Of a stretch of DNA of 42,322 nucleotides, positions 35,671 to 42,322 are shown in pieces. The first letter of the stretch is position 1. Each line of letters starts with the position of its first letter. Source of the DNA: an uncultured Bacteroidales bacterium (lineage in GTDB: Bacteria; Bacteroidota; Bacteroidia; Bacteroidales; FEN-979). The notes under the pieces were generated by a model, which was not told the DNA's origin, made no database searches, and saw nothing but the letters and a program-made list of their open reading frames with translations. The stretch lies in NCBI GenBank assembly GCA_903903985.1, contig CAIVAT010000125.1:1-42322 (forward strand), read 5' to 3'. Both the position numbers and the translations under genes were made by a program.

Positions 35671-35701
35671 CAAAGATAGTTTTATCGATATTTATCAACA
35701 A
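35671..35701 (-). promoter_or_regulatory. Promoter of the SpoU methyltransferase gene
   Basis: On the minus strand TTG (35699-35701) and TATCTTTG (35671-35678) are separated by 20 bp, a good consensus match. The 5' leader is about 15 nt. Confidence 0.6.
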
Positions 35702-35727
35702 AATCTCTGCGGGTAAGCGGTCATTCT

Positions 35728-35735
35728 TACCTTTG
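35728..35735 (+). promoter_or_regulatory. Candidate -7 element for mutS
   Basis: TACCTTTG fits the -7 consensus about 48 bp before the mutS ATG. Only a weak CTG lies at the -33 position. Confidence 0.4.
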
Positions 35736-35782
35736 AAAATTAATAGATATAATTTTTCACTTTACACTGTTCGCAGGCGATC

Positions 35783-38395
35783 ATGGCAAAGCCAAAGGAG
35801 ATAGCAGAGACCCCGTTGATGAAACAATACAATGCGATCAAAGCAAAGTATCCGGATGCGCTGTTGCTTTTCCGGGTCGGGGATTTCTACGAAACGTTTG
35901 GTGAAGATGCCATCCGCGCATCGAATATTCTGGGTATTGTGCTGACCCGGCGTGCAAATGGAAGCGGAACATACATGGAGCTGGCCGGGTTTCCTCATCA
36001 TTCGCTCGATTTGTACCTGCCGAAACTGGTTAAAGCCGGTTTACGGGTTGCCATTTGTGATCAGCTTGAAGATCCGAAACTCACAAAGACGATCGTCAAA
36101 AGGGGGGTGACGGAATTGGTTACACCAGGTGTTTCCTATCATGATAAGATCCTTGACCAGAAAGAAAACAACTTCCTCGCCGGGGTGCATCTTGAATCAA
36201 AAATTTCGGGTATTTCCTTCCTGGATGTATCAACCGGAGAGTTTTACCTTGCCCAGGGCAGTTTTGAGTACATTGACAAACTGATCCAGAGTTTTCGGCC
36301 CAGTGAAGTGATCATTCAAAAGAAAAAGCGACAGGAGTTTACCGAACTTTTTGGCAGCAAATTTTACATTTCTACGTTTGATGACTGGGTTTTTACACCT
36401 GATTTCTCAAATGACCTCCTGATAAAACACTTTGGAACTGCTTCCTTGAAAGGATTCGGTGTTGAAAACCTCGGAATGGGGGTGATCGCAGCAGGGGCCG
36501 CCCTTCATTATCTTGCAGAAACACAGCATGATAAAGTGAGTCATATCTGCAAGTTGAGCAGAATTGAGGAGGATCATTATTTGTGGCTCGATCGTTTTAC
36601 CATCCGCAATCTCGAATTGATCAGCTCCGGGAACGAAAATGCCAGGACATTGCTGGATGTGCTGGATCAAACCGTATCTCCAATGGGTTCGCGACAGTTG
36701 AGAAGGTGGATCATTCTCCCCCTGAAAAACCGCCAGCCTGTTGAAGAACGGCTGGATGCGGTAGAATATTTTACAAGAAATTCTGAAACAACAACGCAAC
36801 TGCGCCACCATTTCCAGCAGATCGGAGATTTGGAACGTCTGATTTCGAAAGTTGCAGTGGCCAGGGTAAATCCGCGCGAAATGATCTACCTCAAAAGAGC
36901 GCTGGATTCCATTGAAGCGGTGAAGAAGTTATGCGAGGCTTCAGGGAATGACGGGTTGCAGAAAATCGGGGACCAGTTAAATTCCTGTAATCTTGTCCGC
37001 GATCGCATTGATCGTGAAATGAACCCTGATCCGCCGGCGCTTGCAATCAAGGGGAACATCATCCGCCAGGGGCTGAATGATGAGCTCGATGACCTCCGCA
37101 AGTTAGCCTACTCCGGGAAAGATTATCTCCTGCAAATTCAGCAGCGCGAAATCGAACGCACGGGAATCACCTCGCTGAAAATTGGTTTTACCAACGTTTT
37201 CGGCTATTACCTGGAGGTCACCAATTCCCATAAAGAAAAAGTTCCGCCTGAATGGCAGCGAAAACAAACCCTGGTGAATGCCGAGCGCTATATCACGGAA
37301 GAGTTGAAAATATATGAAGAGAAAATCCTTCATGCGGAGGAGAAAATGCTGGAGGTAGAGCTGAAACTCTATAATGATCTGATCCTGTTCCTGGCCGACT
37401 ATATCCAGCCCGTTCAGCTTGATGCCTCACTGGTTGCAAGACTGGATGTTCTGGTTTCATTTGCGGCAAGTGCGGTGCAATACAAGTACACCCGGCCGGA
37501 GCTGAATGACTCCTTTGTCCTCGACATCAGCAATGGAAGGCACCCGGTCATTGAACGGCAAATGAAACCCGGAGAAGATTACATAGCCAACAATGTTTAC
37601 CTCGACGATCACTCGCAGCAAATCATCATCCTCACTGGTCCGAATATGTCGGGGAAATCGGCTTTGCTCAGGCAAACCGCGCTCATTGTACTGATGGCCC
37701 AGATGGGCAGCTTCGTTCCTGCCGACCGCGCCATTCTTGGTTTGGTCGACAAGGTATTTACACGGGTAGGGGCTTCCGACAACATCTCTTCAGGAGAATC
37801 AACCTTCATGGTTGAAATGAATGAAACGGCCAGCATCCTCAACAACATTTCGAACAGGAGCCTTATTCTGCTGGATGAAATAGGACGGGGGACCAGCACA
37901 TACGACGGGATCAGCATTGCCTGGGCCATCGCTGAATTTTTACACCAGCATCCGATTTTTAAGCCCAAAGTGCTGTTCGCCACACATTATCATGAACTGA
38001 ATGAAATGGCAGGTTTGATGCCAAGGATAAAGAATTTTCATGTAGCCGTCAAAGAGATTCAGAACAAGGTGATTTTTTTAAGGAAAATACTTCCTGGCGG
38101 AAGTGAACACAGTTTCGGGATACATGTTGCCAGGATGGCAGGAATGCCTCAGTCGGTGCTGGAACGGGCTGGGGAGATGCTGCATCAGCTGGAGGAGAGC
38201 CACAATGCAGAAGGGCTTGGTAAAAAGTTACGTACTCCTGCCGCAGGAGGCCTCCAGCTGAGTTTTATCCAGCTTGACGACCCGTTGCTTCAAGAAATCA
38301 AGGAAGACATTTTAAACACAGAGATCAATACGCTAACACCTGTAGAGGCGCTCCTGAAATTGAATGAGATAAAAAAAATGCTGGGAAAAAAGTAG
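35783..38395 (+). CDS. mutS: DNA mismatch repair protein MutS
   Basis: This is an 870-residue MutS1 ATPase that recognises mismatches and small loops and starts repair with MutL. The mismatch-recognition Phe-x-Glu motif lies in '[14 protein letters not shown]' near residue 40. The lever and clamp domains occupy the middle. Walker A is GPNMSGKS from residue 619, Walker B is '[16 protein letters not shown]', and '[10 protein letters not shown]' follows. The C terminus has the usual helical dimerisation end ('[13 protein letters not shown]'). The position after Walker A's Met is Ser rather than the usual Ala. It is transcribed toward the tRNA pair. Confidence 0.97.
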   Translation: MAKPKEIAETPLMKQYNAIKAKYPDALLLFRVGDFYETFGEDAIRASNILGIVLTRRANGSGTYMELAGFPHHSLDLYLPKLVKAGLRVAICDQLEDPKLTKTIVKRGVTELVTPGVSYHDKILDQKENNFLAGVHLESKISGISFLDVSTGEFYLAQGSFEYIDKLIQSFRPSEVIIQKKKRQEFTELFGSKFYISTFDDWVFTPDFSNDLLIKHFGTASLKGFGVENLGMGVIAAGAALHYLAETQHDKVSHICKLSRIEEDHYLWLDRFTIRNLELISSGNENARTLLDVLDQTVSPMGSRQLRRWIILPLKNRQPVEERLDAVEYFTRNSETTTQLRHHFQQIGDLERLISKVAVARVNPREMIYLKRALDSIEAVKKLCEASGNDGLQKIGDQLNSCNLVRDRIDREMNPDPPALAIKGNIIRQGLNDELDDLRKLAYSGKDYLLQIQQREIERTGITSLKIGFTNVFGYYLEVTNSHKEKVPPEWQRKQTLVNAERYITEELKIYEEKILHAEEKMLEVELKLYNDLILFLADYIQPVQLDASLVARLDVLVSFAASAVQYKYTRPELNDSFVLDISNGRHPVIERQMKPGEDYIANNVYLDDHSQQIIILTGPNMSGKSALLRQTALIVLMAQMGSFVPADRAILGLVDKVFTRVGASDNISSGESTFMVEMNETASILNNISNRSLILLDEIGRGTSTYDGISIAWAIAEFLHQHPIFKPKVLFATHYHELNEMAGLMPRIKNFHVAVKEIQNKVIFLRKILPGGSEHSFGIHVARMAGMPQSVLERAGEMLHQLEESHNAEGLGKKLRTPAAGGLQLSFIQLDDPLLQEIKEDILNTEINTLTPVEALLKLNEIKKMLGKK

Positions 38396-38413
38396 GAGCA
38401 ATGAATTTTTTTA

Positions 38414-38421
38414 TAAATTTG
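38414..38421 (+). promoter_or_regulatory. Candidate -7 element for the tRNA-Gly/tRNA-Leu unit
   Basis: TAAATTTG lies 18 bp before tRNA-Gly. This is a good -7 match and spacing for a short tRNA leader; a -33 TTG is not evident. Confidence 0.5.
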
Positions 38422-38439
38422 CATCCTCAAAATTACAAT

Positions 38440-38515
<76 letters not shown>

Positions 38516-38589
38516 GAACGCCGGAACTCAGTCCATCAATGCGGACTTATGTCCGGCGTTCGACTTACCAACACCGGACTGAAGTCCGG
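38516..38589. repeat. Two palindromic elements between tRNA-Gly and tRNA-Leu
   Basis: The first has outer arms GAACGCCGG (38516-38524) and CCGGCGTTC (38553-38561) enclosing inner arms AGTCC (38530-38534) and GGACT (38543-38547). The second is CCGGACT-GA-AGTCCGG (38574-38589). Both share the GGACT/AGTCC core. They may be processing signals in the tRNA precursor or REP-like elements. Confidence 0.8.
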
Positions 38590-38594
38590 AGTTT

Positions 38595-38679
38595 GCCCTG
38601 GTGGTGGAACTGGTAGACACGCAGGACTTAAAATCCTGTGACCATCGCGGTCGTGCGGGTTCAAGTCCCGCCCGGGGTA
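38595..38679 (+). tRNA. tRNA-Leu (anticodon TAA)
   Basis: This is a class II tRNA of 85 nt. The acceptor GCCCTGG pairs with CCGGGGT. The anticodon arm CAGGA-CTTAAAA-TCCTG gives TAA. There is a long variable arm, and the T arm is GCGGG-TTCAAGT-CCCGC. CCA is not encoded after the A discriminator, unlike the other two tRNAs here. It is the last core gene before the accessory region. Confidence 0.96.
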
Positions 38680-38693
38680 CGATCAATCAATGA

Positions 38694-38728
38694 AAAAAAC
38701 CTGTAAATCAATCGTTTACAGGTTTTTT
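38694..38728 (+). terminator. Intrinsic terminator of the tRNA unit
   Basis: AAAAAACCTGTAAA (38694-38707) and TTTACAGGTTTTTT (38715-38728) form a 14-bp stem with a 7-nt loop and a T-rich end. The CCTGTAAA core is shared with the tRNA-Glu terminator. Confidence 0.92.
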
Positions 38729-38736
38729 ATTTCCCC

Positions 38737-38760
38737 TGGTTGAGGGTATGGTTGAGGGTA
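38737..38760 (+). repeat. Perfect tandem 12-bp repeat at the element's left end
   Basis: TGGTTGAGGGTA occurs twice back to back (38737-38748, 38749-38760), just beyond the tRNA-Leu terminator. It is a candidate recombinase-binding or attachment-site component. Confidence 0.85.
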
Positions 38761-38765
38761 AAAAG

Positions 38766-38779
38766 TTAATCCGGATTAA
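38766..38779. repeat. 14-bp perfect palindrome
   Basis: TTAATCCGGATTAA is fully self-complementary. It is 5 bp after the tandem 12-bp repeat and directly before the first ATTGCCCCC motif. Confidence 0.8.
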
Positions 38780-38807
38780 TTGCCCCCTTTTTTTAATATG
38801 AGTAAAC

Positions 38808-39086
38808 CTACATTACCGGGGGACGTTCCGATTTTGTCCCGTTTATTGCAATTTCCAGTATTGAAATTGATTCGATCATGTGTTTTAAATTTAGAAACGT
38901 TGCATAAACCCCGTCCCGGTTGTTTCGTGGGTTTTCATGGTACATAAAATAGGCATCCATCATGTCCCGTAAATGATCCTTTTGTACTGCCATTGGGTCA
39001 CCACTTAAAAACGTTTTGATAATTTCCAACGCATCATTTCCGTTTGCCGTTTCGATTTCCTGTTTACTCATTTGTTGTCGATTCAT
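38808..39086 (-). CDS. Hypothetical protein of the mobile element (92 residues)
   Basis: This small, soluble, mostly helical protein has no recognised motif; it starts MNRQQMSKQEIETANG and contains 'LRDMMDAYFMYHENPRNNRD'. The frame is open further upstream to 39119, but ATG 39086 is preferred: it is preceded by the same CTAAA...CCC leader seen before the next gene's ATG, and the upstream extension would read through a palindrome at 39116-39131. It is the gene nearest the tRNA-Leu end. No function is proposed. Confidence 0.6.
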   Translation of the reverse strand: MNRQQMSKQEIETANGNDALEIIKTFLSGDPMAVQKDHLRDMMDAYFMYHENPRNNRDGVYATFLNLKHMIESISILEIAINGTKSERPPVM

Positions 39087-39115
39087 GGGTTTAGGTTTTA
39101 AGGTGTACGCTAATT

Positions 39116-39131
39116 GCATACAACTGTATGC
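39116..39131. promoter_or_regulatory. 16-bp palindromic operator candidate
   Basis: GCATACA-AC-TGTATGC is a perfect 7+2+7 inverted repeat, 30 bp upstream of the 92-residue gene's ATG. A minus-strand -7-like TATCTTTG lies at 39164-39171, so the palindrome would fall just downstream of the transcription start. Confidence 0.55.
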
Positions 39132-39227
39132 TAATAGTTAACAAATTGTTATCCTGTATGTTACAAAGATATTATTTATTTCCGATATGTAATTTATTTT
39201 TCGGGGGTGGCATGGAGGGGGCAATAT

Positions 39228-39521
39228 TTATGATGAAATTATAAAACAACAAACACGCCTTATTTTGCGACATAATTCCATGTATTTACGTTCATCAGGT
39301 GTTATTGCATCTTCATAATTTCCTTTCCCTTTGCGGGTTTCGGTTGTATAATGGGTTGTTTCACTGTTTAACGTTTGTACTTCCATTTCATAACTAATCG
39401 TTCCGTCCGGCTGTTCCTCCACAAAGACAGTGAACATAAATTTATAAGGACTTTTTTTGAGAATATCGGTAATGTTCCCGGTTGCCAGTGATTCAATCAA
39501 CTGCTGCCTGTCTGGTTTCAT
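39228..39521 (-). CDS. Hypothetical protein of the mobile element (97 residues)
   Basis: This protein begins MKPDRQQLIESLATGN and has a predicted beta-rich centre ('YKFMFTVFVEEQPDGTISYE'). It ends with a cysteine pair near the C terminus (RRVCCFIISS). The family is not recognised. The start overlaps the stop of the upstream gene (ATGA), indicating translational coupling. Its first codons resemble those of the 143-residue protein at 41189-41620 (both begin MKPD, and 14 nt around the ATG are shared). Confidence 0.6.
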   Translation of the reverse strand: MKPDRQQLIESLATGNITDILKKSPYKFMFTVFVEEQPDGTISYEMEVQTLNSETTHYTTETRKGKGNYEDAITPDERKYMELCRKIRRVCCFIISS

Positions 39522-39829
39522 GGGTTTGAGTTTAGGGATATTATTTTTTCTGCCAGTTCATTTAATTGCTGGTCGTTCATTCCTTCCAACTGGGTTTTAA
39601 TTTCTGCCTGTATATTCAATGATTGCAGCGGGGGTAAACAGTATTTCAAATACCTTTCCAGTACGATCAACCTTTTTTCAGAATCGAGTTTGTTAAAATC
39701 TGATTCAATCCGTTTAAAGTTCTTTTCAATTAAATTACTGATCCTTTGCCGTAAATCGGTTGTTACCTTGTTTGGGGTACCCGCCTTACGTCCCCCTGCC
39801 TTTTGCCTTTTTGGTTTTTCTACTTTCAT
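39518..39829 (-). CDS. Small basic 'GGRKAGTPNK' protein, phage/ICE type
   Basis: This protein of about 103 residues has a basic N terminus (KPKRQKAGGRKAGTPNKVTT) followed by helices ('LRQRISNLIEKNFKRIESDF'). The GGRKxGTPNK motif resembles an AT-hook-like stretch found in small proteins of Bacteroidota prophages and integrative elements (compare DUF5681). DNA binding is inferred from charge, not shown. ATG 39829 is chosen over a TTG at 39847. It lies between the replication initiator and the 97-residue gene and overlaps the latter. Confidence 0.65.
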   Translation of the reverse strand: MKVEKPKRQKAGGRKAGTPNKVTTDLRQRISNLIEKNFKRIESDFNKLDSEKRLIVLERYLKYCLPPLQSLNIQAEIKTQLEGMNDQQLNELAEKIISLNSNP

Positions 39830-39854
39830 GCTACTGTAGTTTTTCAATCATTCA

Positions 39855-41072
39855 TTAATTAATTGTTTGCCGGTATTCAATGAAAAACGGTATCGTATCA
39901 AACAACGGCGGGTTGATCCTTTCCATTTCCTTCATGTACCTGATCCGGTTCCGGGGGTTGCTGTCAATATTCCTGCACCGGTGAGCCTGGGAATAACCAA
40001 CAACTTTAGCACTACAAAATTTCGATCCTGGTCTTTGTTTTGAAATATCCCTGCCACAACTTAAACAGTAACGCCGTTGAGGTGTCCCCGGGTCGGGATC
40101 ATTCATATTTATGTTTACAGGATTTGTCCCTATATTAGAAGTGTCAATTCCTGTAATGTTTGATTTTTCACCCCCGGTCAATTCCTGTAATGTTTCGGGG
40201 TCGGTCGTTAACAGTTCATTCCATTTCTGACTAATCAACGGTATTAATATTTCCTGTAAATCCTGTTTGCCATATTTCTTTACCAGGTCTTTATACCGGT
40301 TCCGTTTCTTAAAATAGTTATCCGGGTTTGTTTTTTTGTATTCATTCCAAAACATTGGGTTTTGTCCCTGGGTTAATATAAGGCGTTCCCCTGCATTTAT
40401 TCCCGTTTCCGGTATAGTGTAGTCATAAAAAAGAATGTCGCTAAAATTGCCCGTTAAAATGGCTCCCAAACTATTCATATTGTCCTGTGACAATAGGTCT
40501 GAAAGTGTTTGAACCATTGCAGTTTTAACGACTTCCATTTTCCTGGTCTTAATTTCAAACCGTAATGTATTACCCTTATCAAATTGTAACCCCTTGTCGT
40601 ACAACTTCAAATAATATTGCCGGTGTTCACACTCCAGGTAATTCATTTTTTGCGTTGTTTTCTGGTTAAATTGTTTCCCTTTGTGATTGATAACTGATCG
40701 TAATATTTCGGGTACCGGTACCGGCGGGCAAATGTTTACCCCAAATTCGATGTTTTCTAAAACACACTGATCCGGTGACAGGTCAAACGATTTGCAAAAA
40801 GTGTTTACAATCAGAATGAAATTTGTAAAATCGAAGTCATTGTAATTTTGTTCCCCCCGCCCTTGTATTGCGTTCCAATGTTTGTGTATTGATCCTGAAA
40901 TATTCAGGTATTTATTGTCAATGATCTGAAATGTTAACCCGTGAAACATGGCAGAATATTCGATTATTTCGCCGGTTCTTTCATTTGTCCTTTGCAACCA
41001 ATCCAGGCGGTTATTGTTCCTGATCCCGGGAATGTCGGGGTTAACTATTCGTATTTTAATGAAGTCAATCAT
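39855..41072 (-). CDS. Rep_trans-like replication initiator with zinc-ribbon-like tail
   Basis: This 405-residue protein starts MIDFIKIRIVNPDIPG. The segments 'VLENIEFGVNICPP', 'YYLKLYDKGLQFDKGNTLRF' and 'EIKTRKMEVVKT' resemble the core of phage/plasmid rolling-circle initiators of the Rep_trans group. The C terminus carries four cysteines (C336, C339, C353, C366) in 'RYCLSCGRDISKQRPGSKFC' and 'AHRC', a likely zinc site. Such initiators nick the origin through a tyrosine, but the exact catalytic Tyr is not assigned here. It is the largest gene of the element. The ATG is at 41072, and the upstream stretch 41073-41188 has repeated CCCCGTTTA motifs. A diverged inovirus or plasmid Rep are both possible. 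Confidence 0.65.
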   Translation of the reverse strand: MIDFIKIRIVNPDIPGIRNNNRLDWLQRTNERTGEIIEYSAMFHGLTFQIIDNKYLNISGSIHKHWNAIQGRGEQNYNDFDFTNFILIVNTFCKSFDLSPDQCVLENIEFGVNICPPVPVPEILRSVINHKGKQFNQKTTQKMNYLECEHRQYYLKLYDKGLQFDKGNTLRFEIKTRKMEVVKTAMVQTLSDLLSQDNMNSLGAILTGNFSDILFYDYTIPETGINAGERLILTQGQNPMFWNEYKKTNPDNYFKKRNRYKDLVKKYGKQDLQEILIPLISQKWNELLTTDPETLQELTGGEKSNITGIDTSNIGTNPVNINMNDPDPGTPQRRYCLSCGRDISKQRPGSKFCSAKVVGYSQAHRCRNIDSNPRNRIRYMKEMERINPPLFDTIPFFIEYRQTIN

Positions 41073-41101
41073 TTTGCCGGGTCTTTTTTCTTTGACATTG
41101 C

Positions 41102-41191
41102 CCCCGTTTAACTTACCTTTGTCTTTCCTTCATGACTGCCTGTCATAAGGTTTGAACAATTTTAAACGGGGTCGGGTATTCGCCCCGTTTA
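41102..41191. repeat. Repeated CCCCGTTTA motifs forming hairpins upstream of the rep gene
   Basis: CCCCGTTTAA at 41102-41111 is complementary to TTAAACGGGG at 41162-41171, which also pairs with CCCCGTTTA at 41183-41191 (9-bp stem, 11-nt loop). The last copy overlaps the stop of the 143-residue gene. These could be alternative hairpins in the transcript or part of an origin; no function is proven. Confidence 0.65.
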
Positions 41192-41620
41192 TCGTTTGAG
41201 ATTAGCAATGAAATTTCTGATAAAGTGCCCCCGGCGGTCGGGATATAGTTTGAAGTGATTGAAAAAAAACATTTCAAACCTGGTCTGATCCTGGGAAAAA
41301 TGGAAAAGGATAAAACTGTTTTTTTTGATTCCTTTCCTGATCTCGAAAAAGTCCCCAAAATACCAATGATCGAAATTAGTTTTCAGTAACCCGGTGAAAA
41401 ATAAATATTTCCCGTCTTTGATCCGTCCCCTGATAACGTAATCAGAATGAATAATACCTTTCTTTTGTGTTTCCTCTAATTTGAGTTCATTGGGTACCTT
41501 TGAAAATCCCATTTCGCCCGTTGTCATTTGAAAGTAACGGGTTTCGGGATTGAATGAGAATACCAAATGTTTGTAATCCGGGTTTGTTTTGCCTGTGGAG
41601 GTTTGAACGTCTGGTTTCAT
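41189..41620 (-). CDS. Hypothetical protein of the mobile element (143 residues)
   Basis: This soluble protein is rich in aromatic residues, especially Phe ('RFEMFFFNHFKLYPDRRGHF'), with no signal peptide or membrane helix. It starts MKPDVQTSTGKTNPDYKHLV. The family is not recognised. Its ATG is 2 bp after the stop of the HTH gene, so the two are likely cotranscribed. Its stop lies inside a hairpin ahead of the rep gene. A role in control or replication is only a guess from position. Confidence 0.6.
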   Translation of the reverse strand: MKPDVQTSTGKTNPDYKHLVFSFNPETRYFQMTTGEMGFSKVPNELKLEETQKKGIIHSDYVIRGRIKDGKYLFFTGLLKTNFDHWYFGDFFEIRKGIKKNSFILFHFSQDQTRFEMFFFNHFKLYPDRRGHFIRNFIANLKR

Positions 41621-41622
41621 GG

Positions 41623-41928
41623 TTACCCCCTCCCATGTTTAAATTTCGTGGTCTGGATTGCCTGTACTGATTGCTCAACCTCAACCAGTTTGTACAAAAC
41701 ACGCCCCCCAATCCGGTAACCTTTTAACGTTCCGTCTTTCGTGTAGCTGTGGAGGGTTGCCAGGGATATTTTCAGCCGGTCGCAAATTTCCCGGCGGGTA
41801 ATGTATTCGCCGTTATTTTGTTGAGGTTGTTCCGGTTTGAATTGTTTGAGTTCGTCCCGTACAATTTGCCCGAAAATTGCCGTTAAGTCTTTTAACGTTG
41901 AGCTGTGTAAAATAATAGTGTTTTCCAT
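41623..41928 (-). CDS. Excisionase-type helix-turn-helix protein
   Basis: This 101-residue protein has a winged HTH of the MerR/HTH_17 excisionase class: 'YITRREICDRLKISLATLHS' (about 42-61) followed by 'YTKDGTLKGYRIGGRVLYK'. An N-terminal extension of about 40 residues is polar with a Q/N-rich patch. In Bacteroidota integrative elements such proteins act as excision factors or transcription regulators. A -7-like TATCTTTG lies on the minus strand at 41954-41961, so it may start an operon with the 143-residue gene and rep. Confidence 0.8.
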   Translation of the reverse strand: MENTIILHSSTLKDLTAIFGQIVRDELKQFKPEQPQQNNGEYITRREICDRLKISLATLHSYTKDGTLKGYRIGGRVLYKLVEVEQSVQAIQTTKFKHGRG

Positions 41929-41995
41929 GATCCGTTATTTATATTTAACGGGTCAAAGATAATTCAATATAGGTCTAATTATTTGATATTGAATG

Positions 41996-42025
41996 TTTTG
42001 GGGTTACCCCGGATATACCCCAAAA
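41996..42025. terminator. Hairpin after the edge-truncated gene
   Basis: TTTTGGGGT (41996-42004) and ACCCCAAAA (42017-42025) are perfect 9-bp arms with a 12-nt loop, immediately after the stop of the partial minus-strand gene. It is terminator-like in position but lacks a long T run; it could also be an operator for the HTH gene. Confidence 0.5.
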
Positions 42026-42322
42026 TTATACAGGCGGGGTTATTTTATTCATTATCTGATTGACAAATTCAATGTTTTCGGGCGTTTTCGGGTTCATATT
42101 CTGTTTACTTTTCGCCGTCTTTTCTTTTGGTTGTTCAATGTATCGAATATAGTCGCCGGTGTTATCTTTACCCCTGTTCGCTAATAATGAAATAATTTCG
42201 GCGGTTTGTTCTTTACCTAATTTGTATTTGTCTGTCAGAAATTTGATAATTCCTAATTCATTGAATAATAAAACTTGTTGAGGGTGTGTAATGTATGTTT
42301 TGCAGTTCGCCTGATTCCCCCG
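42026..42322 (-). CDS. Partial CDS of the mobile element, cut by the window edge
   Basis: On the minus strand the frame is open from the window edge to a TAA at 42026-42028, giving at least 98 residues with no start codon at the edge. The visible part is hydrophilic and helical ('YITHPQQVLLFNELGIIKFL', 'DKYKLGKEQTAEIISLLANR', 'GDYIRYIEQPKEKTAKSKQN'). Codon choice resembles the neighbouring element genes, and no internal stop occurs, so it is probably real. The family is not recognised. Confidence 0.6.
   Translation of the reverse strand, partial: RGNQANCKTYITHPQQVLLFNELGIIKFLTDKYKLGKEQTAEIISLLANRGKDNTGDYIRYIEQPKEKTAKSKQNMNPKTPENIEFVNQIMNKITPPV

Larger units (their letters stand above)
38730..42322 (-). 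mobile_element. Putative integrated mobile element beside tRNA-Leu (partial, runs off the window)
   Basis: Starting right after the tRNA terminator, all genes are small, on the minus strand, visibly A+T-richer than the core genes, and of mobile-element character: a Rep_trans-like initiator, an excisionase-like HTH protein and a phage/ICE-type 'GGRKAGTPNK' protein. The tRNA-flanking position is typical of integrative elements. No integrase, relaxase or structural phage gene is visible before the edge, and no duplicated tRNA 3' end was found within the window. The element type (integrated plasmid, filamentous-phage-like, or small mobilisable island) is undecided. Confidence 0.65.

Noticed and set aside
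41143..41358. 71-codon minus-strand open frame overlapping the 143-residue gene
   Set aside because: It is in a different frame inside a longer, better-placed gene that starts 2 bp after the HTH stop.
38655..42322. Second copy of the tRNA-Leu 3' end as a right attachment site
   Set aside because: Only short GTCCCG matches were seen inside the region; no copy long enough to be an att site is present in the window.

Overview
The window looks like chromosomal DNA of a member of the phylum Bacteroidota, probably an anaerobic or microaerophilic Bacteroidales-type organism. The evidence is TAnnTTTG-type promoter -7 boxes, two proteins with C-terminal type IX secretion (Por) sorting domains, a complete MoxR/Bat operon, DUF4783 next to rlmH, pyrE divergent from a Nudix gene, a pyruvate:ferredoxin oxidoreductase, and several Bacteroidota-only hypothetical families. 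The species cannot be named from the sequence.

Layout: (1) 1-1026, a tandem 8-bp repeat, a DUF4783 gene and rlmH. (2) 1147-9413, an eight-gene operon (moxR, DUF58, a membrane protein, batA, batB, batC, batD, batE) read from one recognisable promoter, with very tight or overlapping junctions. (3) 9614-19032, two very large secreted proteins (beta-propeller/BNR type and cohesin/PKD-repeat type) that bracket pyrE, a Nudix hydrolase and a conserved hypothetical. (4) 19196-23810, a TetR regulator and an EmrA/EmrB/TolC-like tripartite exporter, with a candidate operator over the promoter. (5) 24069-28950, tRNA-Glu, nifJ (PFOR) and a dihydroorotate-dehydrogenase-like protein whose expected catalytic cysteine is missing. 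(6) 29014-38395, sppA, folK, a deoxynucleoside kinase, a large OmpA/TPR outer-membrane protein, a SpoU methyltransferase and mutS. (7) 38440-38679, tRNA-Gly and tRNA-Leu separated by two strong palindromes. (8) About 38730-42322, an accessory region, visibly richer in A+T and all on the minus strand. It begins right behind the tRNA-Leu terminator and runs off the right edge. It encodes a Rep_trans-like replication initiator with a C-terminal zinc-ribbon-like tail, an excisionase-type HTH protein, a phage/ICE-type 'GGRKAGTPNK' protein and four small unknowns, one of which is cut by the window edge.

The most promising undescribed material is region 8. It is a tRNA-associated element that pairs a rolling-circle-type initiator with an excisionase-like protein, carries its own palindromes and short repeated motifs, and has no visible integrase inside the window. 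Other points worth a second look are the insertions in the Nudix and FolK active-site regions, the catalytically altered DHOD-like protein paired with PFOR, the cohesin-bearing secreted protein with four near-identical 83-residue repeats, and the palindromes between the tRNA genes. All family assignments come from reading motifs by eye; no database search was run.
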